Positions 7,037-16,242 of a stretch of 42,476 nt of DNA are shown piece by piece. Position 1 is the stretch's first letter, and every line of letters starts with the position of its first letter. Below the pieces are notes generated by a model, which was not told the origin of the DNA, did not search any database, and saw nothing but the letters and a program-made list of their open reading frames with translations. Made by a program: the position numbers and the translations under genes. Source of the DNA: JBFMCC01 sp037445635 (GTDB lineage Bacteria; Chloroflexota; Anaerolineae; Anaerolineales; Villigracilaceae); assembly GCA_037445635.1 (NCBI GenBank), contig JBBIKC010000030.1:1-42476 (forward strand), given 5' to 3'.

Positions 7037-8215
7037 TTACCCATATCGGGTCATGAACCTTTCCATGCGATGCAGGGCTTCTTCGATCTTCTCGTAGGCT
7101 GTGGCATAACAGGCGCGGACGAACCCGTCTCCGCCGGGGCCGAAGGCATTGCCCGGCACGACAGCTACGCCTTCCTCGCGCAGTAACTTCTCGGCGAAGG
7201 TCTCGTCGTCCATCCCGGAGGCGCGGATGTTGGGAAACGCATAGAACGCGCCGCGCGGCTCGAAGGTCGAGAGACCGAGGCGGTTGAGTCCCGCCACGAG
7301 CAGTTTGCGGCGGCGGTTGTATTCGTCCAGCATTTCCCTCACGTGCGGCTCGCCGCTCTTCAGGGCTTCGAGCGCGGCGTCCTGCGCGGTGGTCGGCGCG
7401 GACATGATGGTGTACTGGTGAACGCGCACCAATCCCTGGATGATGTCCGCCGGCCCGCAGGCATAGCCGATGCGCCATCCGGTCATGGCGTAATCTTTCG
7501 AGAATCCGCCGAGCAGGATCGTGCGGCGCCGGATGCTTTCGCCCAGCGAAGGGAAACAGACGTGCTGGAAGTCGTACACGAGGCGGTCGTAGATTTCGTC
7601 CGAGACGACCAGCAGGTCGTGTTCTTCGGCGATACGGGCGACCTCCAGCAGGATGTCGCGCGCGGCCACCGCGCCGGTCGGGTTGGAGGGGTAACCGATA
7701 AAAATGGCCTTGGTGCGCGGCGTAAGCGCCTTGCGGATATCGTCCGGGTCCACCATGAACTGGTTCTCGACCCGCGCCGGGATCTCGACCGGCACACCGC
7801 CCGCCAGAATCACCTCGGCCTGGTACGAGACGAAGCACGGCGTGGGGATGATGACCTCGTCGCCGGGATCGAGAATGGCGGTAAAAGTCAGATACAACGC
7901 TTCCGACACGCCCACAGTAGCGATAATCTCATTCGTTGGGTCATACTTCACACCGTATAACTGGTGCAGGTGATCCGAGATGGCCTGGCGCAGTTCCATC
8001 TTGCCCCAGTTCGAGGTGTAGTGCGTCTCGCCGTTCTGGAGGGAACGGATACCCGCCTCGAGGATCGGCTTGGGCGTGGTGAAATCGGGTTCGCCGATGC
8101 CGAGCGAGATCACATCCTTCATCGTTGCGGCGATGTCGAAGAATTTGCGGATGCCGCTGGGTTTCAGCCCGGCCACCCGTTTCGAGAGTCGTTGAACGTC
8201 CGTCACTTCCTGCAT
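7037..8215 (-). CDS. Class I/II PLP-dependent aminotransferase
   Basis: A 392-residue fold-type I aminotransferase. The N-terminal SLGIGEPDFTTP motif, the central YPSNPTGAV, the DEIYDRLVY segment, the PLP-binding Lys at about residue 240 in GGFSKDYAMTGWRIGY, and the C-terminal FVRACYATAYEKIEEAL are all present. It probably moves an amino group between an amino acid and 2-oxoglutarate; aspartate/aromatic aminotransferase-like or LL-diaminopimelate-like substrates cannot be told apart here. ATG at 8215 is chosen for its AAGGAGG six bases upstream; the open frame runs further up to 8296 through a repeat-rich gap with no binding site. The gene has no evident operon partner. Confidence 0.93.
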   Translation of the reverse strand: MQEVTDVQRLSKRVAGLKPSGIRKFFDIAATMKDVISLGIGEPDFTTPKPILEAGIRSLQNGETHYTSNWGKMELRQAISDHLHQLYGVKYDPTNEIIATVGVSEALYLTFTAILDPGDEVIIPTPCFVSYQAEVILAGGVPVEIPARVENQFMVDPDDIRKALTPRTKAIFIGYPSNPTGAVAARDILLEVARIAEEHDLLVVSDEIYDRLVYDFQHVCFPSLGESIRRRTILLGGFSKDYAMTGWRIGYACGPADIIQGLVRVHQYTIMSAPTTAQDAALEALKSGEPHVREMLDEYNRRRKLLVAGLNRLGLSTFEPRGAFYAFPNIRASGMDDETFAEKLLREEGVAVVPGNAFGPGGDGFVRACYATAYEKIEEALHRMERFMTRYG

Positions 8216-8253
8216 GGAGCCTCCTTGGACTTGGCGCCTATCCGAATCGCTCT

Positions 8254-8288
8254 GCCAGCTTGCTGGCGTATTTCGGGAGCAAGCTCCC
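8254..8288. repeat. Two adjacent perfect palindromes
   Basis: GCCAGCTTGCTGGC (8254-8267) and GGGAGCAAGCTCCC (8275-8288), seven bases apart, share the CAAGC/GCTTG centre. They lie upstream of the aminotransferase and may be a repetitive intergenic element or a stop signal for the gene at 8325-8534. Confidence 0.6.
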
Positions 8289-8324
8289 TGATCCATAATC
8301 GAGATCGGTTATCCAGATAGGCGG

Positions 8325-8534
8325 TTAGATGGGTTGGATGTGCCATTCATCGGGAATTTCCCGATAAGTGAGTTCGAAAGCCAGCCCGTCGGCGGTCTTC
8401 ACGCGAAAGCCCTTTTCGCCCGGGCCGCGCCACTGCGCCAGAATCTCCGCAATCTCCAGCCGCCGTCCCTGCCAGACCAGCGCCAGGGGACGGTCTGCGT
8501 ATTCGCTGTCCGAGCGGCACTCGACGGTGTCCAT
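8325..8534 (-). CDS. Small hypothetical protein, possibly DUF6504-like
   Basis: A 69-residue protein with the pattern RPLALVWQGRRLEIAEILAQWR and a C-terminal beta strand (FELTYRE). The GRR...V/I-x-x-ILxxWR arrangement recalls DUF6504 proteins, which are small and of unknown function; this match is from memory and is tentative. No strong ribosome binding site precedes the ATG at 8534. It lies downstream of the nucleotidyltransferase on the same strand (43-base gap), so it may be translated from the same transcript. Confidence 0.6.
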   Translation of the reverse strand: MDTVECRSDSEYADRPLALVWQGRRLEIAEILAQWRGPGEKGFRVKTADGLAFELTYREIPDEWHIQPI

Positions 8535-8576
8535 ATTCTAGCAACTCAGAAGAAAAAAGGGTAGGACAGGATGTCA

Positions 8577-9617
8577 CTACCCCAGGGTGACAGAACTATT
8601 GTCGCCGACGTTCAGGCGCATGGCCGCCTCGTCGCCTCGCCCCCGGACCCTGGCCTGCCTGCCGATTAAAGAGCGCGTCAACCCCGCGTCCTGAATCTCA
8701 CATCCCGCCTCGACGATGCTCTCGGCGATGCGGCTGTTGGCGATGCGGCACCCCGCGCCGACAGAGACGTACGGGCCGATGGTCGAATCGCTAATCTCGG
8801 CGGAGGGGTCAATGGCTACAGGCTCGATGATTTTCACGTTCTTACCTTTAAAATTTTTCGCATCCAGACGGTTGTTCTTATACAGTTTCTCCAGCAGGAG
8901 TTTGTTCGTATCCAGTGTGGCTTCGATTGTGCCGGTATCCAGCCAGGTGCCGATCCTTTCCACGCGCACTTTGGCGCCCCCTTCGATCATGATCGAGACC
9001 GTATCCGCCAGGAAATACTCGCCCTTGAGCGTCAGGCCGCGGCGCATCTGCTCGTCAATGGCGGCCAGGAGCCTCTCGGCGCTTTGGAAGTAATAACACC
9101 CGACCAGCACCAGGTTGTTCTCCAGCGACTGCGGCTTCTCGATGAGACGCGTCACCCAGCCGTCCGCGCCCACCTCGGCCACGCCGAAGCGGCGCGGGTC
9201 TTCGACCGGCATCACCCAGGCCACGCCGTCGGCGGCCTCGCTGGCGAGAAATGAAAAGTCGGTCTCCATGAGCGTGTCCGAAAAACACACGACCATCGGG
9301 CCGCGCAGGTGTTCGCGCGCCAGCCACAGGGCGTGCGATTGTCCTTTCATCTCACGCTGCACAACGTAGTGCGCCTTGAAATGAGGGTATTTCTCCTGGA
9401 TGAAGGGCGGGATTTGCATCTCGCCGAGATATGGTCCGAGGATAAAGACGAATTCTGCATTCTGCGGGTCGGGCAGGGACTTGAACATGTCCAGCAGGTG
9501 CTCGAGCGAGGTCTTGCCTGCAACGCTGACCAGCGGCTTGGGCTTGCTCCACGTATGTGGGCGCATGCGCGTGGCCCAGCCCGCCATGGGGATGACGATC
9601 TTGAGGGTTTCGGTCAA
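8577..9617 (-). CDS. Sugar-phosphate nucleotidyltransferase with beta-helix tail
   Basis: A 346-residue enzyme with a nucleotidyltransferase domain (about residues 5-235) and a left-handed beta-helix tail (about 260-335). The nucleotide-binding loop is present as GWATRMRPHTWSKPKPLV with the conserved Lys near its end, along with a CFSDT segment and the GTWLDTGT sugar-binding motif typical of glucose-1-phosphate thymidylyl- or uridylyl-transferases. It probably makes an NDP-sugar for cell-envelope glycans. The start is TTG at 9617 with GGAGA six bases upstream. The nucleotide loop has GWATR where GlmU-type enzymes have GxGTR. The exact substrate cannot be read from sequence. Confidence 0.88.
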   Translation of the reverse strand: MTETLKIVIPMAGWATRMRPHTWSKPKPLVSVAGKTSLEHLLDMFKSLPDPQNAEFVFILGPYLGEMQIPPFIQEKYPHFKAHYVVQREMKGQSHALWLAREHLRGPMVVCFSDTLMETDFSFLASEAADGVAWVMPVEDPRRFGVAEVGADGWVTRLIEKPQSLENNLVLVGCYYFQSAERLLAAIDEQMRRGLTLKGEYFLADTVSIMIEGGAKVRVERIGTWLDTGTIEATLDTNKLLLEKLYKNNRLDAKNFKGKNVKIIEPVAIDPSAEISDSTIGPYVSVGAGCRIANSRIAESIVEAGCEIQDAGLTRSLIGRQARVRGRGDEAAMRLNVGDNSSVTLG

Positions 9618-9660
9618 GGTGATTCTCCGAAGTGATAGGTAGTAGCTATTTTACCAACGA

Positions 9661-9721
9661 AAAGACCGCAGACGACAGACGACGGACCACAGATCATATC
9701 GTCCGTGGTCTGTCGTCCGTC
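9661..9721. repeat. Low-complexity GACGACAGAC / GTCTGTCGTC repeat
   Basis: Two arms built of GAC/CAGAC units (GACGACAGACGACGGACCAC and GTCCGTGGTCTGTCGTCCGTC read in two pieces) face each other around ATCATATC. They form an imperfect dyad between the aldo/keto reductase and the nucleotidyltransferase. It may act as a bidirectional stop or as a dispersed repeat. Confidence 0.65.
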
Positions 9722-9726
9722 AGGAG

Positions 9727-10710
<984 letters not shown>

Positions 10711-10750
10711 GATGGCTCCTATGGGTAAAACGACGGTTTGAAGTCTGTAA

Positions 10751-11203
10751 CTACCAGCGCCCGAAGGCAGGGATAACCTGCCCGGACGCAAATTCTTCGA
10801 TGCGTCGGCGATGGCTGGGATGCGTTTTGTCGGGGAGCGATTCCAGCGGGAAGAATTTTACTTCGGCGATCTCGTGATCGTGTTTCTCGCCGGGGCGGAA
10901 GTCTCTGCAAAGGAAGACGGTATTGTGGTCGTTCTTGAATTCCTCGAAATAAGAATAGATCCCCAACAGGCTGATCTCCCCGAGCACGGCCCCGGTCTCT
11001 TCGCGGACCTCGCGGCGGGCGGCGTCTTCCATCGTCTCGCCGCGTTTGACTCCGCCGCCGGGCAGATACCAGCCGTCGAGATACGTGTGGCGGATGAGGA
11101 GGATCTGACCGTTTTTGACCAGCATGACCCGCACGCCGACCGTCACGGGACGGACGATGAAAACGTACAGGCGAAAGGCAAGGTACAGCAACCGCATGAA
11201 CAT
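10751..11203 (-). CDS. NUDIX hydrolase
   Basis: A 150-residue NUDIX enzyme. The box runs from GGGVKRGETMEDAARR through EVREETGAV at about residues 49-73, with REVREE (64-69) supplying the metal-binding glutamates. These enzymes hydrolyse nucleoside diphosphates linked to another group; the substrate is not evident. The start ATG at 11203 lies one base after the uvrD stop (11205), so translation is probably coupled to uvrD; a second ATG at 11197 is possible. The N-terminal 20 residues are hydrophobic (RLLYLAFRLYVFIV), which could tether the protein to the membrane. Confidence 0.9.
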   Translation of the reverse strand: MFMRLLYLAFRLYVFIVRPVTVGVRVMLVKNGQILLIRHTYLDGWYLPGGGVKRGETMEDAARREVREETGAVLGEISLLGIYSYFEEFKNDHNTVFLCRDFRPGEKHDHEIAEVKFFPLESLPDKTHPSHRRRIEEFASGQVIPAFGRW

Positions 11204-11204
11204 T

Positions 11205-14200
11205 TTACAGAATGGTGAGATGGGCAAGCGAGACAGCCAGCCGCTTGATGCCGACGGATTCGAAGACCACATCCACGATCTCGTCATCATCCTGAATCTT
11301 GCTGTCGAGCACGATGCCGTCGCCCCACATTGGATGCTTGACGCGCGTCCCAGCGCGGAATTTGGCATCCCTCACCCCTGCGCCCCTCTCCCGAGGGAAG
11401 AGGGGATGGGGGTGAGGGGAAGGAAGCGACCATGCCGTCTCTGCGGGGGCGCGGCCCTTGAATTTGCGTCCCGTGCGCGATTGACCGGCCAGCAGGTCGG
11501 GGGGCAGATCGTCGAGGAAGCGCGAGGGGAAGGTCTCCTCGGCGTAGCCGCGTCCGCCGCGCTGCACGGAACGGATGAGGTAGAGGCGGTCCTTGGCGCG
11601 CGTGATGCCGACGTAGAAGAGGCGGCGTTCCTCTTCCATTTCTTCGGGCTCGTCGAACGAACGGCTGTGCGGCAGGATGCCATCGTCGAGGCCGACGATG
11701 AACACCGCGCCGAACTCGAGTCCCTTGGCCGCGTGCAGGGTGAGCAGGGTGGGCGCGTTGACGGATTCCGCGATGGTGTCCTGATCGGAGACGAGCGCCA
11801 CGTTTTCGAGGAATTCGTCCATCGTGCGCGCGGCATATTCGAGCGTGAGGCGGCGCAGTTCCTGCACGTTTTCCCAGCGGTCTTTGCCCTCCTCGGATTC
11901 GTCGTCAATGTAGGCCTTGTAATTGATGTCGGCCGCGATGCGGTCGAATAGTTCGGTGACGGTGAGCGCGGGCGCGGCAGCGCGCCAGTTGGCGAGACTC
12001 GCGCCGAAGTCCGCGAGGGGAATCACCGCGCGTCCGCTGAAGGAGGCCCAGAACGGAGAGTCGGAACCGCGGGCCAGATCAATCAGCACCGCGCCGGGGC
12101 TGACCCCGGCCTGCCGCGCCACGAGGTGCAGGGTCGTCAGCGTTTTGTCGCCGATGCCGCGCGGCGGGATGTTGATGACGCGGTCGAGGCTGGCCTCGTC
12201 CGCGGGGTTGTGCACGAGGCGCAGGAAGGCGATCATATCCTTGACCTCGCGGCGGCCGTAGAATCTCTGCGCGCCGACCAGCCGATAGGGCAGGCGGTTT
12301 TGCAGGAAGGCCTCTTCGAGCAGGCGGGACTGCGCGTTGGTGCGGTACATCACGGCGCATTCGCCCGGCTCGAATTGTTTGCCCGCCACGAGTTGCGCGA
12401 TGGTATCCACCACGAAGGCGGCCTCGGCGTAATCGTCGGGCGCTTCGTAAAAGAAAACCTTCTCGCCTGCCCCGCGTTCGGTGAAGAGGTGTTTTTTACG
12501 GCGATGCTGGGCGCGGTCAATGACCGACATGGCCGCGTCGAGGATGTTTTGCCGCGAGCGGTAGTTCTGTTCGAGCAGGATGACCTGCGCCTCGGGGAAG
12601 TCCTGCTCGAAGCGCTGCACATTGCGATAGTCCGCGCCGCGCCAGCGATAGATGGAGTTGTGAACAACAACGCCACCCGCAATGTAGTTGTGGAGGTTTT
12701 CCACTTCAAAGTCGTAAACGGTGCCGTGATAGGGTACGCGGGTAATTTCTACAATTTCATCCTCCACGATTTTGCCGTTGGCCTCTACAGCGACAATCAT
12801 TGAAGGGTGCAGATGGCTGGCGGGCATGAGGTTGAATCGTTGCGATAGGGGGAAGTTTCCCTTGTCAGTCAGGAATGCGCCGACAACGATTTCCGCATCT
12901 CCAACCGCGTTGCTTAGTTTTGCTGCCTCTTCCTGTACCTTGTCATATTGCAGACGATTTATTCCAATGCGCCAATTGTTTCTGCTCCGAATACGAGGGT
13001 TATAGCCCAGTGATTTGAGCCTGTCTGCTAGCCCGGGGTCGCTGCTCCACAAGTCAACGCGGTGGGCATGCCAGGGGGATTCCGCAGTTTTTCTGCCATC
13101 GCCAAAATAACGCAGATTGACGACGTTTCTGAAAGTTCCCTGCGGAATGTAATGGGGATATTGTCTATCCATTTGAAGGTCAGTTAATAATGCTTCAGCA
13201 TTTGCAAGCGTGTCGATATTTTTGAACAACCGGTCAATGTGTTCCTGCGGCAAGCGCATCCTTCGTCCGCGCACGTGAAAGACTGTTGTAGGGATGCCAT
13301 AGGAAAAAGACAAAAACGATTCCCAGTAATGGGCTTCTTCCCTGATTTCACAAACTTTCAAAACCCATATTTTGTCGGCCTTTTCCTGATTACTGCGAAC
13401 TCTCAAACCAATTTGCAAGTCGGGGCTTGTGCCGTCACTGCGTGCATGCGATGCGACGCCGATTCGATAGCCTTTATCCTCCCGATGCATCAAGTATACA
13501 TAGTGCAGGCCGGGTTTTAGACCGAGTCTGGAAAACACAATGTGATTGGGCGTGGATTGGAAAGTGTAGCCTCGGAGCGTGGTTACTTTTACCAGGTCCC
13601 CGTTATACGTTCGTTGTCCGGCATGAGCAACATACGAGACCAACGTCGAACCTCGCCCGCTTGCGGCAGTAACTTGGTCGCCTGCTTTAAGTTCTTCGAT
13701 TTTCCTTATACCTTTTGGTGTTTGGATCGGCGTGCCGGCAGGGAAACACTGATCCGGATCGCCCACTACAAAAATATTCTTGTGCGCCGAGGCCAAATGC
13801 TTTAACAATGTGTATTGCGCGACGTTTGTGTCCTGGAACTCGTCCACCAGTACGTGATGAAAACGCTGGGCGTATTTCTCGCGCACATCGGGATTGTCCT
13901 CCAGCAGGCGCGCGGTCCACAGGAGCAGGTCATCGAAGTCCACGGCGTTGGAGGCCAGCAGGCGCTTTTGATACAGGTCGTACACGCGCTTGACCACTTC
14001 GTCGCGGTAGGTGCTGGTCGGGTAATCCTCCGCGCCGATCAGGTCGTTCTTGGCTTTCGAGATGGCCGCGTGTACGCTGGCCGGCCGATACAATTTTTCG
14101 TTAAGGTTGAGTTCGCGGATTGCCCCTTTGACGACGCGTTCCTGGTCGTCCGAATCGAAAATGACAAAATTGGATTCGAACGGCAGGCGGTCCGCCTCGC

Positions 14201-14492
14201 GGCGCAGGAGCCGCGCACAGATGGCGTGGAAAGTGCCGAGCATCATGCCCTGCGTGGGCAGGTCCCTGAGCAGGGTGGACACCCGCGCTTCCATTTCGCG
14301 CGCGGCCTTGTTGGTAAACGTCACCGCCAGGATCTGGTACGGACGCACCCCTTGTTCCGCGATGAGATACGCGATGCGCTGGGTCAGCACCCGCGTCTTG
14401 CCGGACCCGGGACCGGCCAGCACCAGAACGGGGCCGTTCCCGGCGGTGACGGCGCGTCGTTGCTGGGGGTTGAGCCTTTCGAGGAAATCCAT
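11205..14492 (-). CDS. uvrD: UvrD/PcrA DNA helicase interrupted by an intein
   Basis: A 1095-residue precursor giving a 731-residue SF1A helicase after splicing, the usual PcrA/UvrD length. Visible motifs: Q-motif LNPQQRRAV, Walker A AGPGSGKT (Lys32), DEFQDTN (motif II), VVGDPDQ / SIYRWRGAD (motif III, split by the intein), EQNYRS (IV), LLTLHAAKGLEF (V), and RLFYVGITRAK (VI). The C terminus (VKHPMWGDGIVL onward) is the PcrA Tudor-like tail that binds RNA polymerase. The enzyme unwinds DNA in excision and mismatch repair. ATG at 14492 is used; a longer frame to 14519 starts inside a hairpin. A palindromic repeat adds about 17 residues before the Tudor-like tail (11369-11419). Confidence 0.96.
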   Translation of the reverse strand: MDFLERLNPQQRRAVTAGNGPVLVLAGPGSGKTRVLTQRIAYLIAEQGVRPYQILAVTFTNKAAREMEARVSTLLRDLPTQGMMLGTFHAICARLLRREADRLPFESNFVIFDSDDQERVVKGAIRELNLNEKLYRPASVHAAISKAKNDLIGAEDYPTSTYRDEVVKRVYDLYQKRLLASNAVDFDDLLLWTARLLEDNPDVREKYAQRFHHVLVDEFQDTNVAQYTLLKHLASAHKNIFVVGDPDQCFPAGTPIQTPKGIRKIEELKAGDQVTAASGRGSTLVSYVAHAGQRTYNGDLVKVTTLRGYTFQSTPNHIVFSRLGLKPGLHYVYLMHREDKGYRIGVASHARSDGTSPDLQIGLRVRSNQEKADKIWVLKVCEIREEAHYWESFLSFSYGIPTTVFHVRGRRMRLPQEHIDRLFKNIDTLANAEALLTDLQMDRQYPHYIPQGTFRNVVNLRYFGDGRKTAESPWHAHRVDLWSSDPGLADRLKSLGYNPRIRSRNNWRIGINRLQYDKVQEEAAKLSNAVGDAEIVVGAFLTDKGNFPLSQRFNLMPASHLHPSMIVAVEANGKIVEDEIVEITRVPYHGTVYDFEVENLHNYIAGGVVVHNSIYRWRGADYRNVQRFEQDFPEAQVILLEQNYRSRQNILDAAMSVIDRAQHRRKKHLFTERGAGEKVFFYEAPDDYAEAAFVVDTIAQLVAGKQFEPGECAVMYRTNAQSRLLEEAFLQNRLPYRLVGAQRFYGRREVKDMIAFLRLVHNPADEASLDRVINIPPRGIGDKTLTTLHLVARQAGVSPGAVLIDLARGSDSPFWASFSGRAVIPLADFGASLANWRAAAPALTVTELFDRIAADINYKAYIDDESEEGKDRWENVQELRRLTLEYAARTMDEFLENVALVSDQDTIAESVNAPTLLTLHAAKGLEFGAVFIVGLDDGILPHSRSFDEPEEMEEERRLFYVGITRAKDRLYLIRSVQRGGRGYAEETFPSRFLDDLPPDLLAGQSRTGRKFKGRAPAETAWSLPSPHPHPLFPRERGAGVRDAKFRAGTRVKHPMWGDGIVLDSKIQDDDEIVDVVFESVGIKRLAVSLAHLTIL
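11369..11419. repeat. Palindromic repeat family B inside uvrD
   Basis: CCCTCACCCCTGCGCCCC at one end and GGGGATGGGGGTGAGGGG at the other, around a TCTCCCGAGGGAAGA centre. In the protein it supplies a SPHPHPLFPRERGAGVRD stretch between the helicase core and the Tudor-like tail. The 51-base length keeps the frame. A second copy lies upstream of glmU at 29631-29681. Confidence 0.8.
12657..13748 (-). mobile_element. Intein in uvrD (364 residues)
   Basis: Residues 249-612 of the precursor. It starts with Cys1 (CFPAGTPIQT, block A) directly after VVGDPDQ and ends VVVHN before SIYRWRG; penultimate His, terminal Asn and +1 Ser are all present, so splicing should be functional. Block B is STPNH with its Thr and His; block F is TVYDFEVENLHNYIAGG. 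The middle (about 230 residues) has no clean LAGLIDADG dipeptide, though alternating helices and strands (for example HRVDLWSSDPGLADRLKSLG) fit a degenerate LAGLIDADG-type endonuclease. Codon use is visibly less GC-rich than in the flanking exteins, supporting transfer. Confidence 0.95.
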
Positions 14493-14500
14493 GTGGTTTA

Positions 14501-14536
14501 AGAAACCCGTTTTCTTCAAGAAAACGGGTTTCTTGC
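14501..14536. terminator. Hairpin between mscL and uvrD
   Basis: Arms AAGAAACCCGTTTTCTT and AGAAAACGGGTTTCTT form a long near-perfect stem. On the minus strand it follows the mscL stop (14545) and ends in TTTCTT, so it may terminate or attenuate mscL transcription before uvrD, which starts at 14492. Confidence 0.65.
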
Positions 14537-14544
14537 AGAGGTGG

Positions 14545-14934
14545 TTATTTCAAATCCGATGTGCAGTTGGGACAACGCGTGGCCTTGATCGAAATCGTCG
14601 TGAAGCAGTGTGGACATTCTTTGGTCGTCGGCTCGGCGGGCGGTGCAGGCTTCTTCAGCGAATTGGCGGCCCGGACGATCATAAAGATGACGAAAGCGAT
14701 GACGAGGAAATCAATCACCGTCTGCACGAATGCGCCCCATTTAACGGATGCATCCCCGACGGTCCAGGCCAGTTCCGAAAAGTTGACCTTTCCCATGACC
14801 AGGCCGATCAGCGGCATGAGGATGTCGTTGACCAGCGAACCGACGATCTTGCCGAACGCGCCGCCGATGATGACTGCCACGGCCAGGTCCAGCACGTTGC
14901 CGCGCATGACGAACTCTCTGAACTGCTTGAACAT
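14545..14934 (-). CDS. mscL: Large-conductance mechanosensitive channel MscL
   Basis: A 129-residue pentameric channel that opens under membrane tension to release solutes on osmotic downshock. TM1 is visible as VLDLAVAVIIGGAFGKIVGSLV and TM2 as TVIDFLVIAFVIFMIVRAAN, preceded by the amphipathic N-terminal helix FKQFREFVMRGN. The C-terminal end carries a zinc-ribbon-like CPHC...CPNC unit, which I believe also occurs in MscL of some Gram-positives and Chloroflexota. AAGGAGG seven bases upstream fixes the start. A consensus promoter lies just upstream, divergent from the oppD locus. Confidence 0.97.
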   Translation of the reverse strand: MFKQFREFVMRGNVLDLAVAVIIGGAFGKIVGSLVNDILMPLIGLVMGKVNFSELAWTVGDASVKWGAFVQTVIDFLVIAFVIFMIVRAANSLKKPAPPAEPTTKECPHCFTTISIKATRCPNCTSDLK

Positions 14935-14970
14935 TGCCTGCCTCCTTCAAGAGGATGTATTTGTGCGCCT

Positions 14971-14999
14971 ATTCTACATTTGGCCGGATGGCCTGTCAA
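14971..14999 (-). promoter_or_regulatory. Promoter of mscL
   Basis: On the minus strand, -35 TTGACA (14994-14999), 17-base spacer, -10 TAGAAT (14971-14976). The spacer and hexamers are close to ideal for the housekeeping sigma factor. Confidence 0.75.
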
Positions 15000-15038
15000 C
15001 GAATGGGCTATTGAGGACTTTTTCGTTAACATTTCGTC

Positions 15039-15068
15039 TAGACATTCCCCTCTTAAGTATTGTATAAT
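15039..15068 (+). promoter_or_regulatory. Upstream promoter of the opp locus
   Basis: -35 TAGACA (15039-15044), 18-base spacer, -10 TATAAT (15063-15068). It points toward oppD and is followed by a second promoter about 115 bases downstream. Confidence 0.55.
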
Positions 15069-15157
15069 CCGCTTCTCGAGTACTGCGCAGAATCCATTCT
15101 ACATGGGTGTTTTCTTCCCTACGACTGCCCTGTAATTGCCCTACGAGTATGCCGCTG

Positions 15158-15185
15158 TTGACGACCTTGAGGAATGGAGTATAAT
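15158..15185 (+). promoter_or_regulatory. Proximal promoter of the opp locus
   Basis: -35 TTGACG (15158-15163), 16-base spacer, -10 TATAAT (15180-15185). It predicts a leader of about 55 bases before the oppD ATG at 15250. Confidence 0.6.
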
Positions 15186-15249
15186 TTCACCAACGCGCTT
15201 CCTGCGCGCGTTGTTTCGCACCAATCCACTGCAGCAAAGGAATACGCGG

Positions 15250-16242
15250 ATGCCGGACCTTTTACTCGACGTACAAGGACTAGAGACGACATTCAATACG
15301 CCCGACGGTGTTGTCCACGCGGTCAATGGAGTTTCATTCGATTTGAAGGAAGGCGAGACTCTGGGGGTGGTCGGCGAGAGCGGATGCGGCAAGAGTGTGA
15401 CCATGCTGTCCGTGCTCGGACTCATTCCCTCGCCGCCCGGCAAAATAACAGCGGGGAAAGCGTTTTTCAACGGGCGCGATCTGCTCCAAATGTCAAGCGA
15501 AGAAATCAGACACATACGCGGCGCGCAGATGAGCATGATCTTCCAGGATCCGATGACCTCGCTGAATCCTGTGTTGACCATTGGCCGTCAGCTCGAAGAA
15601 CCATTGATGCTGCACATCGGCATGAGCAAGAAACAGGCCAGCGACCGCGCGGCCGAATTGCTTTCGATGGTCGGCATTCCCAATTCAAAAGAGCGCCTGA
15701 AGGATTATCCCCACCAGTATTCCGGCGGGATGCGTCAGCGCGTGATGATCGCCATGGCGCTTTCATGCAGCCCACAGATCCTGATCGCGGACGAACCCAC
15801 CACCGCGCTGGATGTCACCATCCAGGCGCAGATCACCGACCTGGTGAAACGCCTGCGCGACGAACTGGGCATGGCCATCATCTGGATCACGCACGACCTG
15901 GGCGTGGTGGCCGGGCTTGCCCAGCGCGTCATCGTCATGTATGGCGGCTACATCATCGAAGAGGCCCCGGTCAAGACCCTGTATGCCGAACCAAGTCATC
16001 CTTATACCCTGGGCCTGCTTGGCAGTCTGCCCCGTGTGGACGAAAAGGAACATACCAAGTTGTATTCCATCGAAGGCCTGCCTCCGGTGCTTTACAAAAA
16101 ACCGAATGCCTGTCCGTTTGCCCCGCGTTGCCGCTGGGCCATGGAGCGATGCTGGAAGGAAAATCCCCAGCTGGAACCTGTTTCACCTGAACACCGCGTT
16201 GCCTGTTGGGTGGATACCAAAACTGGGAGAGCCCGCTCATGA
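15250..16242 (+). CDS. oppD: Oligopeptide ABC transporter ATPase (OppD/DppD type), first pair
   Basis: A 330-residue nucleotide-binding subunit that powers peptide import. Walker A GESGCGKS is at 42-49, the signature is YSGGMRQR, Walker B is ILIADEPTTALD and the switch His lies in IWITHDLGVVA. The C-terminal oligopeptide-transporter extension with its Cys pattern (NACPFAPRCRWAMERC...VACW) is present; in related proteins it binds an iron-sulfur cluster. ATG at 15250 is chosen over the open frame from 15136 because the longer version would cross the promoter; AAGGA lies about 10 bases upstream. It overlaps oppF by four bases (ATGA). Confidence 0.95.
   Translation: MPDLLLDVQGLETTFNTPDGVVHAVNGVSFDLKEGETLGVVGESGCGKSVTMLSVLGLIPSPPGKITAGKAFFNGRDLLQMSSEEIRHIRGAQMSMIFQDPMTSLNPVLTIGRQLEEPLMLHIGMSKKQASDRAAELLSMVGIPNSKERLKDYPHQYSGGMRQRVMIAMALSCSPQILIADEPTTALDVTIQAQITDLVKRLRDELGMAIIWITHDLGVVAGLAQRVIVMYGGYIIEEAPVKTLYAEPSHPYTLGLLGSLPRVDEKEHTKLYSIEGLPPVLYKKPNACPFAPRCRWAMERCWKENPQLEPVSPEHRVACWVDTKTGRARS

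Noticed and set aside
12657..13748. The insert in uvrD as an insertion sequence
   Set aside because: It has no inverted repeats or transposase, keeps the frame and carries the splice motifs of an intein.
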